A stretch of 64,000 nt of DNA, from contig NZ_CP009288.1 of the NCBI RefSeq assembly GCF_000756615.1, positions 248,001-312,000 on the forward strand, in the 5' to 3' direction. This document shows positions 34,881 through 46,378 of this stretch, piece by piece (position 1 is the stretch's first letter; every line of letters starts with the position of its first letter). Origin of the DNA: Paenibacillus durus (GTDB lineage Bacteria > Bacillota > Bacilli > Paenibacillales > Paenibacillaceae). The notes beneath the pieces were generated by a model, which was not told the origin of the DNA, did no database searches, and saw only the letters and a list, made by a program, of their open reading frames with translations. A program made the position numbers and the translations under genes.

Positions 34881-34987
34881 AAAATATAAGACTGTATAAG
34901 CTCCGCGCCTATCGTTTGGTCTTATATTTCTACGAGAAACGGATGCCCTCCTCTCTTGCGAGGACGGCGCCGCCGTTTCTTCTTGGG
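34881..34987 (+). repeat. Dispersed intergenic folded repeat, copy B
   Basis: About 107 bp matching copy A at 23898-24000 in inverted orientation, and in its right two thirds copy C at 29111-29180. AAATATAAGAC (about 34882-34892) pairs with GTCTTATATTT (34919-34929); GGACGGCGCCGCCGTTTC forms a second hairpin. Located immediately after the hsp20 terminator. Confidence 0.8.
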
Positions 34988-35073
34988 AAGCGGTTCGAGC
35001 ATTGACGCGGATTCGGATTACAGTGCCGGGAAAACGGGGAAATAATGAATAGAGGAGAAGGGAGGGGGCCCGG

Positions 35074-36063
35074 ATGGCGGAATCCGATTTCTATAGTGTG
35101 CTTGGCGTCAGCAAGGATTCGCCCAAACAGGAGATCAAAAAGGCGTACCAGAAGCTCGCCAAGCAGTGGCATCCCGATGTGAACAAGGACCCGAAAGCGG
35201 AGGAACGGTTCAAAAAAATAGCCGAGGCGTATGAAACGCTTGGGAACGAGGAGAAGCGGAAAGCCTACGACGAAGCTCTAAAATACGGCTTCGGGCGCGG
35301 ACCATCGGGCGGAGGAGCCGGGTGGGAATCGCCGTTCGGCGAGGGCTGGAACGGCAGCTATTCTTTCAGCGGCGAGGACATTCCGGGCGGCGATCTGTTT
35401 GAGATGTTCTTCGGCGGCAGGGGAGCGGACAGCCGGGCGGGCTTCGACTTTTTCTCGGGCGGAAGAGGTCCGGGAGCCAGCGGCATGGGCGCTATGGAAG
35501 GTATGGGCGGCATGATGGAAGCCCAGCTCGACATTACGCTGGAGCAGGCCTATAAAGGCGGCAGCGTCACCGTTCAGGCCGGAGGGCGGACGGTGACCGT
35601 GAACATCCCGCCGCGCTCGGGTGACGGTTCAGCGGTTCCTGTACCTGGAAGCGGAGAACGCGAACGCCAAGGAGTAGCCGATATACTGATCGTCCTGCAT
35701 ATCCGCGCCCATGACACTTATGAAGTAAGCGGCGGGGACCTGCGGGGAATCCTGCAAATTGCTCCATGGCAGGCCGTACTTGGCGGTGGAGCGAAGGTAT
35801 CTTTGCCGGACGGAAGCGCGGTTAAGCTGAAGATTCCGGCAGGCATCCGGAGCGGCAGGACGCTGCGGATACCGGGTAAAGGGCTGAAGCGGGAGAACGG
35901 AACGAATGGCGATGTGCTGTTTGATATCGAGATCACGGTTCCCGAATCGGTAAGCGAGGCGGAGAAGCAGCTGTACCGGCAGCTTGAGCAGACCTCCGGT
36001 TTTCAGGCAGGGGCCAAGAAGCGGAGTACGGATTCCAGGCGCGGAAGGACAGCGGCCGGGTGA
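35074..36063 (+). CDS. CbpA-like J-domain co-chaperone
   Basis: A 329-residue type II (zinc-finger-free) DnaJ homologue. J domain residues 4-70 with the DnaK-activating HPD at 33-35 (QWHPDVNKDPKAEERFKKIAEAYETLG); Gly/Phe-rich region 85-145; then the C-terminal substrate-binding beta domains (LDITLEQAYKGGSVTVQ, VNIPPRSGDGS, LRIPGKGLKRENGTNGDVLFDIEITVP). No CxxCxGxG repeats, so it is CbpA/DnaJB-like rather than canonical DnaJ. It probably delivers aggregated clients to DnaK for ClpB, whose gene starts 54 bases downstream. No CtsR or CIRCE element is visible upstream. Confidence 0.92.
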   Translation: MAESDFYSVLGVSKDSPKQEIKKAYQKLAKQWHPDVNKDPKAEERFKKIAEAYETLGNEEKRKAYDEALKYGFGRGPSGGGAGWESPFGEGWNGSYSFSGEDIPGGDLFEMFFGGRGADSRAGFDFFSGGRGPGASGMGAMEGMGGMMEAQLDITLEQAYKGGSVTVQAGGRTVTVNIPPRSGDGSAVPVPGSGERERQGVADILIVLHIRAHDTYEVSGGDLRGILQIAPWQAVLGGGAKVSLPDGSAVKLKIPAGIRSGRTLRIPGKGLKRENGTNGDVLFDIEITVPESVSEAEKQLYRQLEQTSGFQAGAKKRSTDSRRGRTAAG

Positions 36064-36117
36064 ACGGATACAGCAGGCGGACTGAAGAACAACGATCCAA
36101 GAAGGGAATGAGGCAGA

Positions 36118-38754
<2,637 letters not shown>

Positions 38755-38782
38755 CACCGGCTCAGACATATCCTCAAACGAA

Positions 38783-38831
38783 CAGGGACTTCCCGAAACC
38801 TTCAAGGTAAAAGGGAGGGCCCTGTTTTTTT
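38783..38831 (+). terminator. Terminator after clpB
   Basis: CAGGG..TTCCC pairs imperfectly with GGGAGGGCCCTG, followed by T7. The remaining stretch to 39063 shows no gene. Confidence 0.75.
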
Positions 38832-39063
38832 GTGTGGTATATTATTTAACATCATATGAAATGAAATGAGAGGAAATCGCCGGATTTTATCCTCACAGGA
38901 CAAGAAACCCCATTCGCTTTTGGTAAGAGGGCACATTGTCCGGGTTCTTTCTCCTGCGGTACCATGGGTTAAACTCATTATTCCGTTGCTTTCAGATGGA
39001 AATCGACTGCTATAACGGTGAACAAAAAATGGGATACTAACCAGGAGCATAGGAGGAACCCTC

Positions 39064-40011
39064 ATGGCATTAATGCAGACATTGACTGTGCTTGAAGCGC
39101 TCGACAGTGCATTCGTGAACGGGGAGGCGGTGGGCAGACTGTTCGCCGGTTTCCCGGGAGTTTCCGTTAGCGTAACCACGGTGAAAGGCGACAAAGGCAG
39201 CACCGATTTTATTAAAATATTGATTCCGGGTAAGGATGGCAAAAGCAAGGGCGGCAGCGCCCCGACATTCGGTATTGTGGGCCGTCTCGGGGGAATCGGC
39301 GCGCGGCCGAGCCGGATTGGTATTGTCTCCGATGCGGACGGCGCGGTCGCGGCGGTCGCGTCCGCTTTGAAGCTAGCGGCCATGCAGGCTAAAGGAGATT
39401 CGCTGCCCGGAGATGTAATCATCACGACGCATATTTGTCCGGATGCCCCTACGCTGCCGCATGAACCCGTTGATTTCATGGATTCTCCGGTAGATATTCT
39501 TGTGATGAACCGCTATGAAATCATGCCGGAGATGGAAGCGATTTTGTCCATTGACACGACCAAAGGCAATCGGGTCGTCAATCATAAAGGTATTGCCATC
39601 TCACCGACGGTGAAGGAGGGTTATATTCTTCGCGTCAGTGAGGATCTTTTGCGTATTATGGAGATGACCACGGGCATTCCGCCCGTCACTTTCCCTGTAA
39701 CGACTCAGGACATTACGCCTTACGGGAACGGATTGTATCATATCAACTCGATTCTTCAGCCGGCGGTTGCCACGGATGCTCCAGTGGTTGGAGTGGCTGT
39801 TACGGCGCAGTCTGTTGTTCCGGGATGCGGAACCGGCGCCAGCCATGAGGTCGATATCGCCTCGGCCGTACGTTTTGCGGTGGAGACGGCCAAGGAAGTG
39901 ACGTCCGGCACTTGCAGCTTCTATAATCCGGAAGAGTTCAGCCGCATTACGGCGCTGTACGGTTCCATGAAGAAGCTTCAGACTCAGGGAGAAGGGACGC
40001 AGGTCGGCTGA
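39064..40011 (+). CDS. DUF1177-family protein
   Basis: A 315-residue protein I recognise as DUF1177: MALMQTLTVLEALDSAFVNGE, GSTDFIKILIPGKDG, PTFGIVGRLGGIGARPSRIGIVSDADGAVAAVA, GDVIITTHICPDAPTLPHEPVDFMDSPVD and GCGTGASHEVDIASAVRFAVETA. The alternation of conserved Asp, His and Glu (SDADG, THICPDAP, GTGASHEVD) suggests a metal-dependent hydrolase-like site, but no activity is known. AGGAGG lies nine bases before the ATG. Its stop overlaps the aroM-like start by one base (TGATG). It heads a four-gene run with AroM, an M29-like protein and a racemase, next to a peptide ABC importer, hinting at catabolism of a peptide or D-amino-acid compound. Confidence 0.85.
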   Translation: MALMQTLTVLEALDSAFVNGEAVGRLFAGFPGVSVSVTTVKGDKGSTDFIKILIPGKDGKSKGGSAPTFGIVGRLGGIGARPSRIGIVSDADGAVAAVASALKLAAMQAKGDSLPGDVIITTHICPDAPTLPHEPVDFMDSPVDILVMNRYEIMPEMEAILSIDTTKGNRVVNHKGIAISPTVKEGYILRVSEDLLRIMEMTTGIPPVTFPVTTQDITPYGNGLYHINSILQPAVATDAPVVGVAVTAQSVVPGCGTGASHEVDIASAVRFAVETAKEVTSGTCSFYNPEEFSRITALYGSMKKLQTQGEGTQVG

Positions 40012-40709
40012 TGATACGCACGGGATTCGAAGCATCCGCCGCGCTGGGGATGATTACGATTGGACAGGCGCCAAGAAACGATGTCGCTCCCTACCTGTTG
40101 CGGCAGCTTGAAGGCAGAGCCAGGCTCATTCAGGCGGGAGTGCTTGACGGATGGAGCGAGGAGGAGATCAAGGACAGGCTTGCGCCCGGCCCGGGGGATT
40201 ACGCTCTAACGTCCAGACTGGCGGATGGCGGTGCAGCCGTCGTTGCCCGCGACAAGGTGCTTCCCATCCTTCAAGAGAAGATTGACATTATGGAGGCAGA
40301 AGGCATCCGCCAGATTCTTCTGCTCTGCACCGGCGTATTTCCCGGACTGCGGACCCGTTCGTCCTTTCTGATCGAACCGGACCGGATACTTACCCCGGCG
40401 GTGGCCGCTCTTGCCGGCGGACGGCGTCTTGGCGTGATTTGTCCGCTGGAAGAGCAGGCGGACAGCCTGATGGACAAATTCGGCGAGTACGGGCTCCGAC
40501 CCGTCTTCGCCGCCGCCTCGCCCTATACCGGAGTGGAAGAGGACTTCGAAAGGGCTGCTGGGGCCCTTCAAGGAAGAGCGGATGTTCTGCTGCTGGATTG
40601 CATGGGATATACGGAGCGGCACAGGGAGAGCATAGCCCACGCCTCCGGGCTGCCGGTTATTCTCTCCAACACGCTGATGAGCAAGCTCGTCTCCGAAATT
40701 TTGGTATAA
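40011..40709 (+). CDS. AroM-family protein (Asp/Glu racemase-like fold)
   Basis: A 232-residue AroM-type protein: LGMITIGQAPRNDVAPYL at the start, ILLLCTGVFPGL with Cys106, GVICPLEEQ, and VLLLDCMGYTERHRE with Cys197. The two cysteines lie in positions like the paired catalytic cysteines of Asp/Glu racemases, and AroM belongs to that structural superfamily. Its function is unknown even in E. coli, where the gene lies near aroL. Start codon overlaps the DUF1177 stop, so expression is coupled. In this context a racemase or isomerase for an amino-acid derivative is the natural guess. Confidence 0.87.
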   Translation: MIRTGFEASAALGMITIGQAPRNDVAPYLLRQLEGRARLIQAGVLDGWSEEEIKDRLAPGPGDYALTSRLADGGAAVVARDKVLPILQEKIDIMEAEGIRQILLLCTGVFPGLRTRSSFLIEPDRILTPAVAALAGGRRLGVICPLEEQADSLMDKFGEYGLRPVFAAASPYTGVEEDFERAAGALQGRADVLLLDCMGYTERHRESIAHASGLPVILSNTLMSKLVSEILV

Positions 40710-40722
40710 AGGATGGCTTGGG

Positions 40723-41670
40723 ATGAATGATAAAATTGCAGCGGCAAGCCGGAAGATGCTGGCCGATTGTTTAGGGCTGCGCGGCGGCGAATCTTTGCTG
40801 GTCGTTGCCGACGATGGCAAGCAAATGCTGGGCGAAGCGGTCCGCGCCGCCGGCGCTTTCCTTGGCGCGGAAGCGGTGCTGATGGTGATGAGTGAGCGGT
40901 CAAGGTCGGGAGAGGAGCCGCCGGCGGCTGTCGCTGCGGCAATGGAAGCGGCAAGCGCCGTTGTCTGCATCACCGAGTATTCGCTTACCCATACCGCAGC
41001 GCGCAAACGTGCTGCGGCTGCGGGGGCGAGGGTGGCGACGATGCCCGGCGTGACGGAGGATATGTTCCTGAACGGCGCCATCACGGCCGATTACCTGAAG
41101 GTCAAGGCCTTGACGGACACGCTTACGGCTAAGCTGAGCGAAAGCCGGAGCGTCCGCATTGAAAAGGCGGGGCATGCCTTAAGCTTCTCGATTGAGGGAA
41201 GGAACGGTGTGCCCAGCACGGGATTGTATCTGCTGCCGGGCGAATCCGGCAATCTTCCGTCCGGCGAGGCGTATATCGCTCCGGTGGAAGGAACCGCAGC
41301 CGGTTCTCTTCTGGCCGACGGCTCCGTGGCGGGCTACGGACCGCTGGCTTCTCTGCTGCTGCTGACGGTGGAGCAGGGGCGGCTGATAGCCGCAGAGGGA
41401 GACGGCGCGGATGCGCTGCTGTCGATGCTTGGCGAAGGAGACGGCCGTCTGCTCGGCGAGTTCGGAATCGGCACCAATGACAAAGCGCGGATCACCGGAG
41501 TGGTGCTGGAAGATGAGAAGGTATACGGAACCATTCATGTCGCCTTTGGCAATAATCATACCTTCGGCGGCCAGATTTCAGCAGGAGTGCATATTGATGT
41601 TGTCGTGAAAGAGCCGGATGTCTATCTGGACGACCAGCTAGTCATTGCGGCAGGCAATCTCGTTAGATGA
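40723..41670 (+). CDS. M29-like aminopeptidase-type metalloprotein
   Basis: A 315-residue protein resembling the thermophilic M29 aminopeptidase (AmpS/PepS) and related NicX-type proteins. The C-terminal half carries the likely metal set: Glu in SGEAYIAPVEG, Glu in LLGEFGIGTN, then LEDEKVYGTIHVAFGNNHTFGG with two His, and HIDVVVKEPDVYLDD with His and Asp. It is about 90 residues shorter than typical M29 enzymes, so its activity may differ. No signal peptide, hence cytoplasmic. It begins 13 bases after AroM and is followed 28 bases later by the racemase gene; hydrolysis of the imported peptide would fit. Confidence 0.75.
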   Translation: MNDKIAAASRKMLADCLGLRGGESLLVVADDGKQMLGEAVRAAGAFLGAEAVLMVMSERSRSGEEPPAAVAAAMEAASAVVCITEYSLTHTAARKRAAAAGARVATMPGVTEDMFLNGAITADYLKVKALTDTLTAKLSESRSVRIEKAGHALSFSIEGRNGVPSTGLYLLPGESGNLPSGEAYIAPVEGTAAGSLLADGSVAGYGPLASLLLLTVEQGRLIAAEGDGADALLSMLGEGDGRLLGEFGIGTNDKARITGVVLEDEKVYGTIHVAFGNNHTFGGQISAGVHIDVVVKEPDVYLDDQLVIAAGNLVR

Positions 41671-41698
41671 ACACGCCGCATGAAGGAGGAAGACCGCT

Positions 41699-42328
41699 GT
41701 GCTTGGAATAATCAGAGTAATCACGCTGCCGGATCAAAGGGACGCCGATTTGCACGGCGAGCTGATCCGGCGCAGATATGGGCTTGAAGTGACAAGCGCC
41801 TGTATTGAAGACCAGCCGGAAGGCGTCTTCGACGAGCGGACCGAGGAACTCGCCATCCCCAAGATCGTCCTGCTTGCCGGTGAGCTGGAGAAGAGGGGCT
41901 GCCGGGCCATCGGCATCAGCTGCGCCGCCGACCCCGCCCTGGCCGAATGCAGGCAGGCGGTGAACGTGCCGGTGCTTGGCGCGGGCTCCTGTGCGGCTCA
42001 TCTCGGGCTTGCCAGCGTGGACAAACTGGGCGTGCTGACTATTCTGGAGGAGACGCCGCCGCTTATCCGCTCCATTCTGGGCGATGCGTATGTCGGGATG
42101 GAGCGGCCGGAAGGCGTTATGACCACGCTGGACCTCCGTACGGAAGCGGGCCGGGAAGCTTCCTTCCGCTCGGCGGTCAAGCTGGCCGAACAGGGAGCTG
42201 AAGGGATTGTGCTTGCCTGTACGGGCTTCGCCACGATCGGATTCGCGGAGGAACTGGAGCGGCGGCTTGGACTGCGGGCCTTCGATCCCATTTATTCGCT
42301 GGGAGCCGCGGCAGCCGTCTGTCTGTGA
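41699..42328 (+). CDS. Asp/Glu/hydantoin racemase-family protein
   Basis: The start is GTG 41699, with AAGGAGG nine bases upstream. A 209-residue cofactor-independent racemase-fold protein with two catalytic-type cysteines: Cys75 in GISCAADPAL and Cys174 in VLACTGFATIG; LGAGSCAAHLGL and LGVLTILEET complete the pattern. Family members racemise aspartate, glutamate or hydantoins, or isomerise maleate. It ends the four-gene run, in front of the PucR regulator. Together with AroM this gives two proteins of the same superfamily in one cluster, suggesting successive handling of two stereocentres or two related substrates. Confidence 0.87.
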   Translation: MLGIIRVITLPDQRDADLHGELIRRRYGLEVTSACIEDQPEGVFDERTEELAIPKIVLLAGELEKRGCRAIGISCAADPALAECRQAVNVPVLGAGSCAAHLGLASVDKLGVLTILEETPPLIRSILGDAYVGMERPEGVMTTLDLRTEAGREASFRSAVKLAEQGAEGIVLACTGFATIGFAEELERRLGLRAFDPIYSLGAAAAVCL

Positions 42329-42566
42329 ACCTGAGACTGCTGCCATATATGGAGTCTTCGCGTTCGCCTGGGGAACGCGCGTCATCCTGCCAACGCAACA
42401 AATAACGCGGAGTCATGCGCCTGTACTTGCGGGAAACCGCAATGTATGGGCGTATTTTTTTCAGCTTGAAAATCATTCCATTTTCCTTGCCCGTTATCTT
42501 TGTTAAACTAGCTCTCAAAAAGTTGCACTGCGGATCGCATTAAAACTTACGGGGAGGCCGACCACC

Positions 42567-44105
42567 ATGGATAAAACAGGGATTACGATCGAGGAAGTGC
42601 TGGCAATTCCTATTTTACGGAATGCCAGAGTGCTTGCAGGAAGCCAGGGATTGAACCGGGTGGTTCAATTCATCGATGTAATGGAAGTACCCGATTTGAA
42701 AGGCTGGGTCAAGGAAGGGGTCCTGATGCTGACCACCGCTTATGCCATTCGCGACAATCCTTCGGAGCTCGCGGGATTGATCCGGGTACTGGACCAAGGA
42801 GGAGGAGCAGCTCTGGCCATCAAGCCCGCCCGATTTCTGAAGGGCATTCCGCAGGATGCGCTGGATGCCAGCGACGAGACGGGCCTGCCGCTCATCGAGG
42901 TCCCTTCTGAAATCCCATACACGGATATTACGAGGCCGATCATGGAGCGGGTGCTGGACCGCCAGGCGGCGCTCTTAAGGCGCTCGGAAGAGGTGTACCG
43001 GACACTGACCACGATGGTGCTTCAGAACAGTGGCATTCAAGCGGTCAGCGACAATGTGGCAGGTCTTCTCCGGGCGCCTGTTGCGGTGATCGACAACGAG
43101 GGGGAGCTTATCGTCTCCTCGCCAGCAGGCCAAGCGTGGGATCTGTCCCGGACGCCGCTCGAATGGGCCATTAACGTAGACCGCCGCAATGTCGCGAGGC
43201 TTCTGGTGGACAAGAAGGAGCTGGACGAGATGGAACTGGTCGGAATCGAACAGGCCAGGCTGGTGCTCGCGCTTGAACTGATGCGCAACAAAATTGTAGC
43301 GGATACGGAAATGCGCCTGCGCGGAAATTTCATCGACGAGCTGCTGACGCCTCCGGTTCCACCAAGGCATGAAGTCGAGCAGCGGGCCCGCAAGCTGGGC
43401 CTCAATGTGGAGCATTTATGGGAAGTGGCCGTGATTGAAGGCGAATGGGCAGCGGGTGAGGAGGAACTGCTGACTAGGCGCCTTGAGGAAGAAGCCAGAA
43501 TCCGGCGCGTGTCCCCCCATGTGGAGTTTCGCTCCAACCGGGCCGTTCTTTTTTTGCCGAGTATGGAAATCAAACGGGTGGAGGACAACCGGAACCGGTT
43601 GATGCCATGGGCGGACACGCTGGAGGGATGGGCTTCGGACAAATTACCGGGGCTTACGGGAAGCCGGATTGGCCTGGGAGGACAAAAGCGTCTGTGGGAG
43701 ATCTACGACAGCTACAACGAAGCCCGCAAGGCGCTTAACGTGTCCCGGCGGATCGGGCAAGGCAGATTTGTCATTCGCTATGAGGAAGTGGAGATCTACG
43801 ATCTGCTCGGGAACGCGATGGAGGGCCCCGAATTCGCTGAGCTGTTCAATCGCAAACTGGGTAAACTCCGGCAGTACGATGAGGAGCATAACGGTGATCT
43901 TATGCGTACTTTTTTGTACTATCTGGAAAGCCGGGGGAGCCTCATCGATACGTCCAACCGCCTGTTTATCCACCGCAATTCCGTAAAATACAGATTGGAG
44001 CGAATTCGGGATATTACGGGTTTTGATTTGAACGATTCCAGGGAGCAGCTGGTCTGCCAGCTCTGCCTGATTTATTACTATATGCGCGTAAATCCGGTGG
44101 AGTAA
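42567..44105 (+). CDS. PucR-family transcriptional regulator
   Basis: A 512-residue regulator with the full PucR architecture: N-terminal PucR sensor domain (1-130: GITIEEVLAIPILRNARVLAGSQGLNRVVQFIDVMEVPDL, VLMLTTAYAI), a GAF-like middle (about 145-235), and a C-terminal HTH_30 domain (LMRTFLYYLESRGSLIDTSNRLFIHRNSVKYRLERIRDITG). PucR proteins activate purine, amino acid or peptide catabolism when the substrate is present. It lies exactly between the hydrolase/racemase run and the peptide importer operon, so it most likely controls both. A 238-base upstream gap probably holds its own promoter. Confidence 0.92.
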   Translation: MDKTGITIEEVLAIPILRNARVLAGSQGLNRVVQFIDVMEVPDLKGWVKEGVLMLTTAYAIRDNPSELAGLIRVLDQGGGAALAIKPARFLKGIPQDALDASDETGLPLIEVPSEIPYTDITRPIMERVLDRQAALLRRSEEVYRTLTTMVLQNSGIQAVSDNVAGLLRAPVAVIDNEGELIVSSPAGQAWDLSRTPLEWAINVDRRNVARLLVDKKELDEMELVGIEQARLVLALELMRNKIVADTEMRLRGNFIDELLTPPVPPRHEVEQRARKLGLNVEHLWEVAVIEGEWAAGEEELLTRRLEEEARIRRVSPHVEFRSNRAVLFLPSMEIKRVEDNRNRLMPWADTLEGWASDKLPGLTGSRIGLGGQKRLWEIYDSYNEARKALNVSRRIGQGRFVIRYEEVEIYDLLGNAMEGPEFAELFNRKLGKLRQYDEEHNGDLMRTFLYYLESRGSLIDTSNRLFIHRNSVKYRLERIRDITGFDLNDSREQLVCQLCLIYYYMRVNPVE

Positions 44106-44206
44106 TCTGCCGTTTCCGGGATATAGTTTGTCGTTTTTTATATAAAAAAGAGGATTTTAAAATTTTATGTGTTATAAAATATGACACGACAGTGCCACAT
44201 TCGTCC

Positions 44207-44235
44207 GCAGCAACCAAACAAACTGCTGCTTTTTT
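44207..44235 (+). terminator. Terminator after the PucR gene
   Basis: GCAGCA and TGCTGC arms around an A/C-rich loop, followed by T6. The importer operon must therefore have its own promoter between here and 44350. Confidence 0.7.
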
Positions 44236-44350
44236 AGTTAAAGGGGACGTAGTGACTTGTCCGTAATCTTTGTAAAATGAGCACAATTACCTCGTAAGAC
44301 AATTAACTTGACAGGCTGGGTCCTGCCGGCCGTGCAAAGGGGTTGATCCA

Positions 44351-45361
44351 TTGTTAGTCTATTCGGTCCGCAGGCTCGGGCAGATGATCCCTGCGCTGCT
44401 GGGGATTATCCTGATAACCTTCATACTGTCCCGCGTGCTTCCTGGAGACCCGGCGGTGATGCTTGCCGGCGAGCAGGCGACCCCGGATGTTATTGAGAAA
44501 ATCAGGCAGGATATGGGCCTGGACAAGCCGCTTTACAGCCAATTTATTGATTACCTCGGCATGCTCGCGCGTGGGGATCTCGGTGACGCTTACCATACCG
44601 GACATTCGGTCGCCAGCGATTTTGCCTCGCGGTTCCCGGCAACCGTCGAATTAACCCTGTTCAGCATCCTGATCGCCATTCTTGTAGCCATCCCTGTCGG
44701 CATTATCGCCGCAACCCGCAAAGAATCCGTGATCGACCATATTTCCAGGGTGTTCTCCCTGATCGGAGCCTGTGTTCCGATTTTCTGGCTCGGTCTGATT
44801 CTGATCTACATTTTCTATTCGAAGCTCGGCTGGGCGCCGCCCCCGATGGGACGGATCAGCGGGGACCTCAATCCGCCGACGGACATCACCGGATTGTATG
44901 TTCTGGACAGCCTGCTGTCAGCGGACTTCGTCGCTCTAAAGAGCAGTATTATCCACCTTCTGCTTCCGGCCATCTGCCTCAGCACCGGGACAATGGCCAT
45001 AGTGGCCCGGATGACCCGCTCCAGCATGCTGGAAGTGATCGGCCAGGATTTTATCCGGACGGCCAGAGCGAAGGGGCTGCGGGAGTCGATTGTCATCTGC
45101 AAGCATGCGCTGATCAACGCCCTGATTCCGACGCTGACCGTGCTCGGTCTTCAGTTCGGTTATCTGCTGGGCGGCGCGGTGATTACGGAAACAATCTTCT
45201 CCTGGCCCGGGGTCGGCGGCTATATCACCGATTCCATCCTGGCGGCTGATTATGCGCCCATTCAAGCCTTCACGCTGGTTAGCGCGGTGCTGTACTGCTT
45301 GATTAATCTGGCGGTGGATTTGATTTACGGGCTGGTCGATCCGCGTATCCGTTATGAATAA
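44351..45361 (+). CDS. Dipeptide/oligopeptide ABC permease, DppB type
   Basis: Starts at TTG 44351, eight bases after AAAGGGG. The 336-residue membrane protein has the DppB/OppB pattern: MLVYSVRRLGQMIPALLGIILITFILSRVLPGDPA, GLDKPLYSQFIDYLGMLARGDLG, six predicted helices, and the cytoplasmic EAA-type loop DFIRTARAKGLRESIVICKHALINALIPTLTVLG that docks to the ATPases. It pairs with the DppC-type permease 26 bases downstream to form the channel. Confidence 0.93.
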   Translation: MLVYSVRRLGQMIPALLGIILITFILSRVLPGDPAVMLAGEQATPDVIEKIRQDMGLDKPLYSQFIDYLGMLARGDLGDAYHTGHSVASDFASRFPATVELTLFSILIAILVAIPVGIIAATRKESVIDHISRVFSLIGACVPIFWLGLILIYIFYSKLGWAPPPMGRISGDLNPPTDITGLYVLDSLLSADFVALKSSIIHLLLPAICLSTGTMAIVARMTRSSMLEVIGQDFIRTARAKGLRESIVICKHALINALIPTLTVLGLQFGYLLGGAVITETIFSWPGVGGYITDSILAADYAPIQAFTLVSAVLYCLINLAVDLIYGLVDPRIRYE

Positions 45362-45387
45362 TTCTTACAGAAGGAGGTGCTGCGGCA

Positions 45388-46281
45388 GTGACAGTCATGT
45401 CAACGACAAGTTCTCAGGGGCAGTCGGACTCGGCTCCTAAACCGGCGGGATTCCTTCGGCTGCTGCTTAGGAACCGCCTCGCGGCGATCGGGCTAAGCTT
45501 TATCGTGCTGTGGACGATCGCCGCTATCGTCGCCCCGTGGATCGCTCCATATAATCCTTACGTCCCCGATATGGCCGCCAAGCTGCAGCCTCCGGGCGGA
45601 GCGCATTTGCTGGGCACGGACAATTTCGGCAGAGATATTTTGAGCAGGGTGCTGTATGGAGCGCGCATCAGCATTTGGACGGGGCTTATCGCCGTGAGCA
45701 TTTCGTTTGTCATCGGCGTGCCGCTCGGCGGCATAGCCGCTTATTACGGAGGCAGAACGGAAACCATCATTATGCGTCTGCTCGACGTATTGCTGTCCTT
45801 CCCTTCACTGGTGCTCTCCATGGCGATCGCCGCTTCCATCGGTGCGGGCTTGTTCAGCGCGATGATTGCGGTGGGCGTGGTGGGCATCCCCGAATTCGGG
45901 CGGCTGATGTACGGCCAGACGATATCGCTGCGGGAAAAAGAATATGTGGAGGCCAGCCGGTCCATCGGCGTTAAAGACAGCGTCATTCTGCTGCGCCACA
46001 TCCTCCCCAATGCGCTGGCTCCGCTGCTGGTTCAGGCTACACTCGGAATGGGCTTTGCCATTCTGACCGCATCCAGTCTCAGCTTTCTGGGCCTTGGCGT
46101 CAAACCGCCGACCGCCGAATGGGGCGCCATGATCGCGGAAGGCCGGGAATATATCATTTCCGGGGAATGGTGGCTCGTGACCTTTCCGGGGCTTTCCATC
46201 GCAACGGCTATTTTGGGCTTCAACCTGCTTGGCGACGGACTCCGTGACGTCATGGACCCGCGGCTCCGTTCCGGCAGATAA
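45388..46281 (+). CDS. Dipeptide/oligopeptide ABC permease, DppC type
   Basis: Starts at GTG 45388, nine bases after AAGGAGGT. A 297-residue DppC/OppC-type permease: an N-terminal helix (LAAIGLSFIVLWTIAAIVAPWIAP), HLLGTDNFGRDILSRVLYGARISI, an EAA loop EYVEASRSIGVKDSVILLRHILPNALAPLLVQ, and the C-terminal FNLLGDGLRDVMDPRLR. Second half of the importer channel. Confidence 0.94.
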   Translation: MTVMSTTSSQGQSDSAPKPAGFLRLLLRNRLAAIGLSFIVLWTIAAIVAPWIAPYNPYVPDMAAKLQPPGGAHLLGTDNFGRDILSRVLYGARISIWTGLIAVSISFVIGVPLGGIAAYYGGRTETIIMRLLDVLLSFPSLVLSMAIAASIGAGLFSAMIAVGVVGIPEFGRLMYGQTISLREKEYVEASRSIGVKDSVILLRHILPNALAPLLVQATLGMGFAILTASSLSFLGLGVKPPTAEWGAMIAEGREYIISGEWWLVTFPGLSIATAILGFNLLGDGLRDVMDPRLRSGR

Positions 46282-46378
46282 AAGAAAGCGGGTGCCGCCT
46301 CACCGGCGGGCCGTCCCGCGAAAGAGAAATATCCTTCGGTTATCAGCAATGCAAATGATTGATAAAGGGGAAATTCGA

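Noticed and set aside
34990..36117. CIRCE or CtsR element for the J-domain and clpB genes
   Set aside because: No TTAGCACTC/GAGTGCTAA dyad and no GGTCAAA heptad pair found upstream of either gene.
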